The notes beneath the pieces are model-generated. The model was given only the letters and a program-made list of their open reading frames with translations, had not been told where the DNA came from and ran no database searches. This document shows, piece by piece, positions 15,268 through 22,426 of a stretch of 59,484 nucleotides of DNA (positions are counted from its first letter, which is position 1; every line of letters begins with the position of its first letter). The translations under genes were made by a program, and so were the position numbers. The DNA comes from Pseudoflavonifractor sp. An184 (GTDB lineage Bacteria > Bacillota > Clostridia > Oscillospirales > Oscillospiraceae), in contig NZ_NFKI01000019.1 of assembly GCF_002160305.1 (NCBI RefSeq), positions 1-59,484 of the forward strand. Direction: 5' to 3'.

Positions 15268-15600
15268 TCAGGACCAGGTTTCCCAGATCTGAGGACAGTA
15301 GCCCACAGTCGCCTGCTTTCCATTGCGGACGATGGGGGCGATGAGAAGTGAGGGGTCTTCAAACAGGTGGTCCAGCTTGGCCTGGTCGGAGGCCAAATAG
15401 GAGAGCATCACCGCGTCCGGATGCTTGGGGTCGATCATCGCCTCCAGGCCCACAGCCTGACGGACGCTGGCCAGTTCTCCCCGGCTCATGCCGTACCGCC
15501 TGACATCCACTGATTGGAACTTGATGCGGCGCTCTTTGAACCAGCGCTCGGCTTTTTTGGTATCAAAGCTCTTCGAGGTTCCAAAAATTTGAATATTCAT
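15268..15600 (-). CDS. ArsC/Spx-family thioredoxin-fold protein
   Basis: The 110-aa protein matches the ArsC-like fold: MNIQIFGTSKSFDTKKAERW at the N-terminus, a RRIKFQSVDVR strand and a late APIVRNGKQATVGY segment. The first-strand CxxC or CX5R catalytic Cys is absent, since the loop reads GTSKSFDTKKA, so arsenate reduction is unlikely. A redox or regulatory role like Spx/YffB is possible but unproven. The start at 15600 fits the family N-terminus, but its ribosome site is weak. A small overlapping frame with a strong site (15563-15721) may supply coupled translation. Confidence 0.75.
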   Translation of the reverse strand: MNIQIFGTSKSFDTKKAERWFKERRIKFQSVDVRRYGMSRGELASVRQAVGLEAMIDPKHPDAVMLSYLASDQAKLDHLFEDPSLLIAPIVRNGKQATVGYCPQIWETWS

Positions 15601-15721
15601 GCCATTGCCCGTTGGAAGAAACCCGGCGGGAGGGCGGTGGCGAAATCTGCCGGCTGGCTCCAACAGCCCGCATTTCAACAGACAGCGGCTGAAATTGCCG
15701 CGCAGGATTGTGCTCTTCCAT
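15563..15721 (-). CDS. Possible 52-aa leader ORF overlapping the ArsC-like start
   Basis: An ATG at 15721 has a strong GGGAGGGAG site and opens a 52-codon frame that runs 38 nt into the ArsC-like gene in another frame. The peptide is Pro/Ser/Arg-rich, with no family recognised. It follows the predicted promoter at a natural distance. It could be a leader peptide that drives coupled translation of the weakly initiated ArsC-like gene, or a chance frame. The arrangement is seen directly; the role is inference. Confidence 0.35.
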   Translation of the reverse strand: MEEHNPARQFQPLSVEMRAVGASRQISPPPSRRVSSNGQWHEYSNFWNLEEL

Positions 15722-15758
15722 GGGACTCCCTCCCTTCAATCCGTATTTTTCCATAAAA

Positions 15759-15787
15759 AGTATACCATATTTTGCATGTGGGGACAA
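15759..15787 (-). promoter_or_regulatory. Promoter of the ArsC-like/WYL/response-regulator unit
   Basis: TTGTCC (minus strand, 15782-15787) and TATACT (15759-15764) are spaced by 17 nt, within an otherwise AT-rich 60-bp stretch. Confidence 0.7.
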
Positions 15788-15887
15788 GAGGTGATTCAAG
15801 AATATGTGTATTTCTATGGAACCCCGGTTTGATGGACAAACTTTTGCAGTTTCCTATGAAAAGGTATACAGACAAAGAAAACTGTGG

Positions 15888-15893
15888 TATAAT
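15888..15893 (+). promoter_or_regulatory. Extended -10 promoter upstream of RNase J
   Basis: TATAAT at 15888-15893 is preceded by TGG, forming an extended -10 element. No good -35 is present. It would produce a leader of about 315 nt before rnj. Confidence 0.5.
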
Positions 15894-15899
15894 ACCATT

Positions 15900-16217
15900 G
15901 ATTTGATATCCAGAAGCGGCGGATAGACTCTGCCGTACAATTGGATTTATACGCGGGATGCCGGGCGGGACAAGCCCCTCCGCGTTTAAATAGCCGCACA
16001 GATCTCAACCGGTAGAAAAACAGACCGGAACGGAGGTGCGGGGCACAGTACAAGAGGACACCGGAGGGCGAAAAGCCGCTACCGACCCACAGCGAGGCAG
16101 GGCTGCGGGCAGGGGCCTTTTCGCCTGGTTGTCGTGCGGCCGCACGGCGTCTTGTCTCGTGTTTTCTGGTACGAAATGAATTATGATTGAGAAAATAGAC
16201 TGAGAAAGGAAACAGAT
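15900..16217 (+). other. Long structured 5' leader of rnj or an unrecognised small RNA
   Basis: The leader contains a 9-bp helix GGCGAAAAG/CTTTTCGCC (about 16067-16076 with 16117-16126) enclosing a GC-rich loop, followed by a TCGTGCGGCCGCACGG palindrome and a 6-codon ATG frame just before the rnj ribosome site. I compared it by eye with RNase P RNA, tmRNA, SRP RNA and common riboswitches and recognised none. It may hold a separate small RNA or an autoregulatory leader of RNase J. Confidence 0.4.
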
Positions 16218-17876
16218 ATGGCAGAAAAATTGAAAATCATATCGCTGGGAGGCCTGAATGAGATCGGGAAAAACCTGACCGTCTATGAGTACGGGAACGA
16301 CATCGTGGTCGTGGACTGCGGAATGGGGTTCCCGGATGACGATATGTACGGCATCGACGTGGTCATTCCGGATGTGAGCTATCTGATCAAAAACCAGAGC
16401 AAGATCCGGGGCATCTTTATCACCCACGGCCACGAGGACCACATCGGAGCCATCCCCTATGTGCTGCGGTCCATCAACGCCCCCATTTACGCCACCCGCA
16501 TGAGCGCGGGCCTGATCCAGCTGAAGCTGGAGGAGCACCACCTGGTGTCCAAGACCAAGATGATCACCTGCGAAGCGGGGGATGTGATCCAGGCGGGCAA
16601 GTTCTCCGTGGAGTTCATCCACGTGAACCACTCTATCGCCGACGCGGTGGCCTTTGCCATCAAGTGTCCGGTGGGCACCATCGTCCACACCGGAGACTTC
16701 AAGATCGACACCACCCCCATCCAGGGCGGGATGATCGACCTGGCCCGCTTCGGCGCCCTGGGACAGGAGGGGGTGCTGGCTCTGCTGGCCGACTCCACCA
16801 ACGTGGAGCGCCCGGGCTACACCCGCAGCGAGAGCAGCGTGGGCAACTCCTTCGACGCCCTGTTCAAGGGCTGCCAAGACCGGATCATCGTCACCACCTT
16901 CGCCTCCAACGTGGACCGGCTGCAGCAGATCATCAACGTAGCCGCCCGGTACGGCCGCAAGGTGGCGGTCACCGGCCGGTCCATGGAGAACGCCATGAAG
17001 GTGTCCACCGAGCTGGGCTATATGAAGATTCCCGACGGGGTGCTCATGGACCTGACCCAGATCAAGTCCCTGCCCAAGCATAAAGTTTGTATTATCACCA
17101 CCGGCAGCCAGGGGGAGACCATGTCGGCGCTCTCCCGGATGGCCTTCTCCACCCACCGGCAGGTGGACATCCAGCCGGGGGACAAGGTCATCATCTCCGC
17201 CTCCACCATTCCCGGCAACGAGAACGCCATGGGCAACGTGATCAACGAGCTCTACCGGAAGGGAGCCGAGGTGGTCAATGAACGGACTTTGCCCCTCCAT
17301 GTGTCCGGTCACGCCTGCCAGGAGGAGCTGAAGATCATCCACGGCCTGGTGAAGCCCAAGTTCTTCATCCCCGTCCACGGGGAACAGCGCCATCTGAAGA
17401 TCCACGCCAAGCTGGCCCAGGAGATGGGGATGGCCCCCAACCACATCATCATCAGCGACATCGGCCGGGTGATCGAGCTCACCCCCAAGACCTGCAAGCT
17501 GGGGGGCACCGTCACTGCGGGCAAGGTGTTCGTGGACGGCTCCGGCGTGGGCGACGTGGGCAGCGTGGTGCTGCGGGACCGCCGCCACCTGGCCCAGGAC
17601 GGCATGGTGGTCGTGGTGGTCTCCATGTCCGGGGAGGACGGGGCTTTGGTCTCCGGCCCGGACATCATCACCCGGGGCTTTGTGTACGTGAAGGAGTCCG
17701 AGGGCCTGATGGACGAGCTGCGCCAGGTGGCGCTGGACGCCATTCTGGACGTGGACACCCGGTACGCCACCGACTGGTCCGCCATCAAGCAGTCCATCAA
17801 AGGCGATTTGTCCAACTACCTGTATAAAAAGACCAAGCGCTCCCCCATGATTCTCCCGGTCATTATGGAAGTGTAA
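16218..17876 (+). CDS. rnj: Ribonuclease J
   Basis: The 552-aa metallo-beta-lactamase/beta-CASP RNase performs 5'-to-3' exonuclease and endonuclease steps in mRNA decay and rRNA maturation. The metal motif THGHEDHIG (H70, H72, D74, H75) is followed by IVHTGDFKID, LLADSTNVERPG, the beta-CASP SSVGN and TTGSQGE motifs, and the SGHACQEELK and PVHGE segments. The C-terminal dimer domain is complete. Length matches RNase J1/J2. The start follows GAGAAAGGAAA. It is a single gene with its own long leader, so post-transcriptional autoregulation is plausible. Confidence 0.97.
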   Translation: MAEKLKIISLGGLNEIGKNLTVYEYGNDIVVVDCGMGFPDDDMYGIDVVIPDVSYLIKNQSKIRGIFITHGHEDHIGAIPYVLRSINAPIYATRMSAGLIQLKLEEHHLVSKTKMITCEAGDVIQAGKFSVEFIHVNHSIADAVAFAIKCPVGTIVHTGDFKIDTTPIQGGMIDLARFGALGQEGVLALLADSTNVERPGYTRSESSVGNSFDALFKGCQDRIIVTTFASNVDRLQQIINVAARYGRKVAVTGRSMENAMKVSTELGYMKIPDGVLMDLTQIKSLPKHKVCIITTGSQGETMSALSRMAFSTHRQVDIQPGDKVIISASTIPGNENAMGNVINELYRKGAEVVNERTLPLHVSGHACQEELKIIHGLVKPKFFIPVHGEQRHLKIHAKLAQEMGMAPNHIIISDIGRVIELTPKTCKLGGTVTAGKVFVDGSGVGDVGSVVLRDRRHLAQDGMVVVVVSMSGEDGALVSGPDIITRGFVYVKESEGLMDELRQVALDAILDVDTRYATDWSAIKQSIKGDLSNYLYKKTKRSPMILPVIMEV

Positions 17877-18305
17877 GGGAAAACCGTTGCTTCTCTGATT
17901 TAATGTGCCGCAGGGCGTGACAGACAGGAAAGGAACGTTTTTTGGCTCGGTTCCAATTTTTGGGCATTGGCCGGTCTTGATTATCATTTAGCCCCAAATC
18001 AGAGGAAACCGCCGCTTGTCAGAGCGGCGGTTTCCGTATGTTATGAGGAGCGCTGCCGGAAAGGCTCCGGGGTACAGAGCAATGCGTACTCGTTTGGCCA
18101 CGTTTTCAGAGAAGCAAAGCCAATGCCGCCTTGACATGAGACGGCGTGTTTTGTAAGGAGCGCCCCGCCGTCTGCGAGCACACACGGCGCATCCCCGCAC
18201 CGTATTCGCAGACGGTTGGGCCTATACGAAAGGGAACAGGACTGATAATACAGGGGAGAAGCGCGGGTTCAGACAAAGCGCCTTTCCCTGCGCTTCTTCC
18301 TGGAA
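17877..18305. other. Intergenic region with hairpins downstream of rnj
   Basis: A 13-bp hairpin GGAAACCGCCGCT/AGCGGCGGTTTCC (18004-18035) lies 128 bp after rnj. It lacks a clear T-tract but is the likeliest end of the rnj message. A second 10-bp stem CCGTCTGCGA/TCGCAGACGG spans 18168-18215. A 38-codon Arg-rich frame from about 18042 lacks a good ribosome site and was not called. No riboswitch class was recognised. Confidence 0.5.
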
Positions 18306-18603
18306 AAGCAAGCGGCCCCGGCAGTGAGCCGGGGCCGCTTGCTTCAGCTTGTCAAAAACCTTTGTTGAGATGAATCCGCTCAAGTTGGGGCGGGGGAGCT
18401 CGAGGGGGGCAGCAGCCCGCCTCGAGTGGGATCAAATGCCCCGGAATCCTTGCTATGCAAGGATTCCGGCAAGCGAAGCGCGGACTTTTGCGCCGCGGTG
18501 CGGCGTAAAAGTAACGGCATTTTTCAGGCTGTCGGAAAAGTCCAAGGACTTTTCCGACAGCCGAAAGCAAGCGGCCCCGGCAGTGAGCCGGGGCCGCTTG
18601 CTT
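18306..18603 (+). repeat. Hairpin-flanked dispersed element, copy B
   Basis: A 39-nt palindrome (stem AAGCAAGCGGCCCCGGC) occurs identically at 18306-18344 and 18565-18603. Between them lies a 220-bp core (18345-18564) in the same orientation as copy A. Its core hairpins are GGAATCCTTGC/GCAAGGATTCC and CTTTTGCGCCGC/GCGGCGTAAAAG. The long-range pair is AAATGCC with GGCATTT, where copy A has GAATGCC with GGCATTC, a compensatory change. The outer palindrome has no similarity to that of copies A or C. Confidence 0.9.
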
Positions 18604-18693
18604 GTGTGTGTTGTAAAGGAGAGGGAGAAATGGGAGATATCGATTTCTTCTGGGTACGGTCTTATCATAACCGGAAAATAAGGCAAAACCGTG
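18604..18693 (+). repeat. Right arm of copy B, shared in inverted form with copy C
   Basis: The 90 bp following the right palindrome (GTTGTAAAGGAGAGGGAG, then AAATGGGAGATAT and CTGGGTACG) recur nearly unchanged, but inverted, to the left of copy C (55740-55838). The arm contains AAAGGAG 8 nt before an ATG that opens MGDIDFFWVR (28 codons here; in copy C the related frame reads MGDMYDYWVR and then stops). Whether this is a tiny gene, a structured arm or a remnant of the donor element is unresolved. Confidence 0.65.
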
Positions 18694-18817
18694 TCCGTAT
18701 TATGAACTTTCTGTAAATCATCTCTCATTTTTGCCCCATCTTTCCCGCAAAAAATCGATGAAACGGGCCGCTTTTCGAACTTTAATGAAATATTAAAACT
18801 TTTTTCAGCTTTTCTTA

Positions 18818-18878
18818 AGATGCTTTCGAAAAGCATCTGCGGCAATACTTGACGGAACAAAGGGAGGCGTGCCATAAT
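18818..18878 (+). promoter_or_regulatory. Promoter and candidate operator of the CDF transporter gene
   Basis: TTGACG (18849-18854) and CATAAT (18873-18878) are spaced by 18 nt. Ten bp upstream, AGATGCTTT and AAAGCATCT (18818-18838) form a perfect 9-bp inverted repeat around CGA, which could be an activator or repressor site. The transcription start would fall near 18885, practically on the first in-frame ATG of the gene, and this argues for the downstream start codon. Confidence 0.6.
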
Positions 18879-18943
18879 AAAATGATATGAAAATGAAAAT
18901 CTTGGGGCCGGACCATCCGGCCCAACAGGGGAGGAACTTACCT

Positions 18944-20122
18944 TTGATCCAAGCATTGATCCAGCGGTGGCTGGCCGGTCAGGACCCCAGCGCGCCGGAG
19001 GCGCGGCAGAAATGCGGCGCCCGGGCGGGAATGGTAGGCATTCTGCTCAACACCCTGCTGTGTCTGGGCAAGTTGGCCGCCGGGATGCTCACCGGTTCGG
19101 TGGCCATCGTGGCGGACGCTCTGAACAACCTGTCGGATGCGGCCTCATCGGTGATTACGCTGGTGGGATTCCGGCTGGCGGGACAGGCCGCCGACGAGGA
19201 GCACCCCTTCGGCCACGGGCGAATGGAGTACCTGACCGGGCTCGTGGTGTCCATGGCCATTCTGCTCATGGGCTTTGAACTGGGAAAGAGCTCCGTGGAA
19301 AAGCTGATCCACCCGGAGGAACTGGACTTCTCCTGGCTGGCCGCGGCCATTCTGGCGGCGGCCGTCCTGGTCAAGCTGTGGATGTACCACTTCAACCGTG
19401 CCGTCGGCCGGGCCATCTCCTCCCAGGCGGTGGAGGCCACCGCCGCTGACAGCCTCTCTGACGCGGCCGCTACGGCAGTTGTGCTGGCGGCCACCCTCAT
19501 CGGCCACTTTTTTCATCTGCAGATCGACGGCCTTGCGGGGCTGCTGGTAGCGGCCTTCATTTTAAAGACCGGCTGGGAGGCCGCCAAGGATACCCTGGAC
19601 CCCCTCCTGGGCCGCCCCATGGACCCGGAACTGGCCCGGGACATCGACAAGCTGGTGGTCTCCCACCCCAACATCCTGGGCATCCACGACCTGGTGTACC
19701 ACGACTACGGCCCTGGCCGGGCCATGATGTCCTTCCACGCGGAGGTGCCTGCCGACGCGGACCTGCTGGAGATGCACGACATCATCGACCACATCGAGCG
19801 GGAGCTGAAGGAGAAGCACCACATTGAGACGGTGATCCACATGGACCCGGTGGTCAACGACGAGCGCACCGCCGCCCTGCGGGCCCAGGTGGAGCAGCTG
19901 GCCCACGAGATTGACCCGGTGCTGTCCATCCACGACCTGCGCATCACCGCCGGCCCCCGCCACACCAATGTGCTCTTTGACGTGATGGTGCCCTACGGCT
20001 TCCGCCTCACCGACAGCCAGGTAAGGGGCGAGCTGAGCCGGGGCGTGAAGAAGCTCTCGGAGAAATACACCGCGGTCATCGAGGTGGACCACTCCTATGT
20101 GGAGCAGCGGGAGCACTCCTGA
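18944..20122 (+). CDS. Cation diffusion facilitator family transporter
   Basis: The 392-aa inner-membrane exporter swaps a divalent cation (Zn, Mn, Fe or Co) for protons. Six membrane helices are visible. The transport-site motifs are DALNNLSDAASS in helix 2, HPFGHGRMEY after helix 3 and ADSLSDAAAT in helix 5, followed by a cytoplasmic ferredoxin-like domain with HDLVYHDYGPGR. The C-terminal part is longer than in simple CDFs and contains a second HDLR segment. I chose the TTG at 18944: GGGGAGGAA lies 9 nt upstream, and homologues begin near this IQALIQRW segment. The ATG at 18887 would be leaderless. Confidence 0.9.
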   Translation: MIQALIQRWLAGQDPSAPEARQKCGARAGMVGILLNTLLCLGKLAAGMLTGSVAIVADALNNLSDAASSVITLVGFRLAGQAADEEHPFGHGRMEYLTGLVVSMAILLMGFELGKSSVEKLIHPEELDFSWLAAAILAAAVLVKLWMYHFNRAVGRAISSQAVEATAADSLSDAAATAVVLAATLIGHFFHLQIDGLAGLLVAAFILKTGWEAAKDTLDPLLGRPMDPELARDIDKLVVSHPNILGIHDLVYHDYGPGRAMMSFHAEVPADADLLEMHDIIDHIERELKEKHHIETVIHMDPVVNDERTAALRAQVEQLAHEIDPVLSIHDLRITAGPRHTNVLFDVMVPYGFRLTDSQVRGELSRGVKKLSEKYTAVIEVDHSYVEQREHS

Positions 20123-20141
20123 CGCGGATATTTACAAATTA

Positions 20142-20173
20142 TTCACCCCACCCGGGCATAGGACCGGTATAAT
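20142..20173 (+). promoter_or_regulatory. Probable promoter of the two-component/HtrA operon
   Basis: TATAAT lies at 20168-20173. The usual -35 position lacks a good hexamer, but TTTACA and TTCACC lie slightly upstream as loose direct repeats. Such a layout fits a promoter activated by an OmpR-type regulator, possibly the one encoded directly downstream. Confidence 0.4.
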
Positions 20174-20211
20174 AACAATTAAGAAACGCTTTACGAAACG
20201 GAGGGGTTTTT

Positions 20212-20913
20212 ATGGCCCAGAAGGTACTGATCGTAGAGGACGACGGAAATATCGCCGAACTGCTCCACCTCTACCTGGAAAAAGAGGGCTTTGAGACCAA
20301 GGTGGCCAAGGACGGCGGCAAGGGCGTGGAGTATTTCCGCTCCTTTCAGCCCGATCTGGTGCTGCTGGACATTATGCTGCCCATCATGGACGGCTGGACG
20401 GTCCTGAAAAAAATCCGGGAGGAGGGCAGCACCCCGGTTATCATGCTCACCGCCAAGGGGGAGACCGAGGACAAGGTCACCGGCCTGGAGGGGGGCGCCG
20501 ACGACTATATTGTCAAGCCCTTTGAGATGAAGGAGGTCCTGGCCCGCATCCATGCAGTGCTCCGCCGCACCGGCCAGGAGGAGGAGCAGGGGGAGAAGAA
20601 GCTGTCCTTTGACAAGCTGGTCATCAATCTGGACTCCTACGAGCTGCTGGTGGACGGCAAGCGGGTGGACACGCCCCCCAAGGAACTGGAGCTGCTCTAC
20701 CATCTGGCCGCCTCCCCCAACCGGGTCTTCACCCGCAACCAGCTGCTGGACGAGGTGTGGGGCTTTGACTACTTCGGGGACTCCCGCACGGTGGACGTAC
20801 ACATCAAGCGCCTGCGGGAGAAGCTGGAGGGCGTCAGCGACCAGTGGAGGCTGAAGACGGTGTGGGGCGTGGGCTATAAATTCGAGGTCTCCCCCGCCAA
20901 TGGCGCAGGCTGA
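20212..20913 (+). CDS. OmpR/PhoB-family response regulator
   Basis: The 233-aa regulator has an intact receiver domain: acidic pair in IVEDD, phospho-acceptor D53 in LLDIMLP, Thr in MLTA and Lys in VKPF. The C-terminal winged helix shows PPKELELLYHLAASPNRVFTR, SRTVDVHIKRLREKL and VWGVGYKFE. It is the first gene of an operon with a histidine kinase (20 bp downstream) and an HtrA protease, so the three likely form an envelope-stress circuit. The contrast with the degenerate regulator at 13500-14174 is clear. Confidence 0.95.
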   Translation: MAQKVLIVEDDGNIAELLHLYLEKEGFETKVAKDGGKGVEYFRSFQPDLVLLDIMLPIMDGWTVLKKIREEGSTPVIMLTAKGETEDKVTGLEGGADDYIVKPFEMKEVLARIHAVLRRTGQEEEQGEKKLSFDKLVINLDSYELLVDGKRVDTPPKELELLYHLAASPNRVFTRNQLLDEVWGFDYFGDSRTVDVHIKRLREKLEGVSDQWRLKTVWGVGYKFEVSPANGAG

Positions 20914-20933
20914 CCGCATTGGGAGGTGTTCCC

Positions 20934-22385
20934 GTGAAAAGTCTGTATAAACGGGAGCTGGCCATGATGGTGGGGATCGTGACCCTGTCCTTTACCCTGC
21001 TGTCCACGGCATTCATGCTGCTTTCCTACCGCTATATCATCTCCGAGACCCGGGACCGTCTGGAGCGGAACGCGGGCTATATCGCCTCCGCCACCGGGAA
21101 CTATCTCCAGAATTTCAACAGCTGGAATATATTTGACAGTCGTGCGGACACCTGGATTCTCTATCAGACAACTATGGAGACGGTGTCCTCTGTCTCCGAC
21201 GCCTCGGTCATTGTAGCCAGTACCCAGGGTGAGATCCTGTACGCCAGCGACGAGGGGATGTACAGCAAACAGATCCCCCAGCAGATTGTGGACCAGATTT
21301 TGGAGGCGGGGAACTATGCCGGCCTCACCAATTTAAACGGCATCTATGGGAGCAACCGGTATATTGCCGGTCTTCCGGTCCAGGTTCAGCTGGACAACCC
21401 CAACTTATTGGTCAATGTCGGGGTGGTTCTGGTTTCAGGCGATACCAGCGGACTGTCTGAGATGTGGCGCTCCACGGCTACCATTTTCTTCTTCGCCGCG
21501 GTGGTTGTCCTGCTCATTGCCGTCATCGCCAGTTCCATTACCTCCGCCCACCAGACCCGCCCCCTCACCGAGATGGCGGAGGCCGCCCGGAAATTCGGGC
21601 GGGGCGAGTTCGACGTGCGGGTGAACAACTACAAGGACCGGTGCGACGAGATCGGGGAGCTGGCCGAGGCCTTCAACTCCATGGCCAACTCCCTGGCCAA
21701 GGTGGAGAGCCAGCGGGCGGAGTTTATTGCCAACGTCTCCCACGAGCTGAAAACCCCCATGACCACCATCGCCGGTTTTGCAGAGGGCATTCTGGACGGG
21801 ACGATTCCGCCGGAGAAGGAGCGGGACGCTCTGAACGTGGTGGTGTCCGAGACCCGGCGTCTCTCCCGCCTGGTGCGGCGGATGCTGGACCTGTCCCGGC
21901 TCAATGCCCTGACAGAGACGGTCACCGCCCAGGAACAGTTCGATATTATCGAAATCATGTCCCGGGTGCTGATCAGCCTGGAGGGACGGATCAACGACCG
22001 CGGCCTGGATGTGGACGCCCAGTTCCCGGAGGACCCGGTGATGGTCTGGGGCGATCCGGACGCGGTGACACAGGTGTGCTACAACCTGCTGGATAACGCG
22101 GCAAAGTTCGCCGCCCAGGGGACGGCCATTACGGTCCAGATCACCAAAAAGGACGGCAAAGCCTATATCGCCGTGCGGAATCTGGGCGCTACCATCCCCT
22201 CGGATGAACTGCCTCTGCTGTTCGAACGATTCCACAAGGCGGACTCCTCCCGCAGCGTGGACCGGGACGGCGTGGGGCTTGGCCTGTATATTGTCAAGAC
22301 GATCCTGGGCAACCTGAAAGAGAATATCACGGTCACAAGCGAGGATGGCGTGACGCAGTTCACCTTCACCCTGACCTTGGCCTGA
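20934..22385 (+). CDS. Sensor histidine kinase with HAMP domain
   Basis: The 483-aa membrane kinase has a first membrane helix (about 12-34), an extracytoplasmic sensor region (about 35-180), a second helix (about 183-205) and a HAMP domain. The phospho-accepting His is in NVSHELKTPMTTI, followed by ATPase boxes NLLDNAAKF (N-box), FHKADSSR and GLGLYIVK (G-box). It presumably phosphorylates the regulator encoded upstream. The GTG at 20934 is preferred because GGGAGGTG lies just before it. The signal is unknown, but the adjacent HtrA gene suggests envelope damage or antimicrobial stress. Confidence 0.95.
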   Translation: MKSLYKRELAMMVGIVTLSFTLLSTAFMLLSYRYIISETRDRLERNAGYIASATGNYLQNFNSWNIFDSRADTWILYQTTMETVSSVSDASVIVASTQGEILYASDEGMYSKQIPQQIVDQILEAGNYAGLTNLNGIYGSNRYIAGLPVQVQLDNPNLLVNVGVVLVSGDTSGLSEMWRSTATIFFFAAVVVLLIAVIASSITSAHQTRPLTEMAEAARKFGRGEFDVRVNNYKDRCDEIGELAEAFNSMANSLAKVESQRAEFIANVSHELKTPMTTIAGFAEGILDGTIPPEKERDALNVVVSETRRLSRLVRRMLDLSRLNALTETVTAQEQFDIIEIMSRVLISLEGRINDRGLDVDAQFPEDPVMVWGDPDAVTQVCYNLLDNAAKFAAQGTAITVQITKKDGKAYIAVRNLGATIPSDELPLLFERFHKADSSRSVDRDGVGLGLYIVKTILGNLKENITVTSEDGVTQFTFTLTLA

Positions 22386-22426
22386 TTGAATTTCCGTCCG
22401 GTCCGCCGGACAGAAGGGAGTGCGCT

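Noticed and set aside
15268..15600. Arsenate reductase assignment for the ArsC-like protein
   Set aside because: The N-terminal loop lacks the catalytic Cys, and no arsenic efflux genes are adjacent.
15900..16217. RNase P RNA, tmRNA, SRP RNA or a known riboswitch in the rnj leader
   Set aside because: None of the diagnostic conserved segments of these RNAs could be found by eye, so it is listed only as an unassigned structured leader.
18042..18155. A 38-codon Arg-rich frame downstream of rnj
   Set aside because: No ribosome binding site, composition typical of GC-rich noncoding sequence, and no recognisable family.
18040..18300. Manganese (yybP-ykoY) riboswitch upstream of the CDF gene
   Set aside because: A few short motifs looked similar, but the conserved loops are missing and a repeat element separates the region from the transporter gene.
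18887..18943. Upstream ATG start for the CDF transporter
   Set aside because: It would lie at the predicted transcription start without a ribosome site. The TTG at 18944 has GGGGAGGAA at the right distance and fits the family N-terminus.
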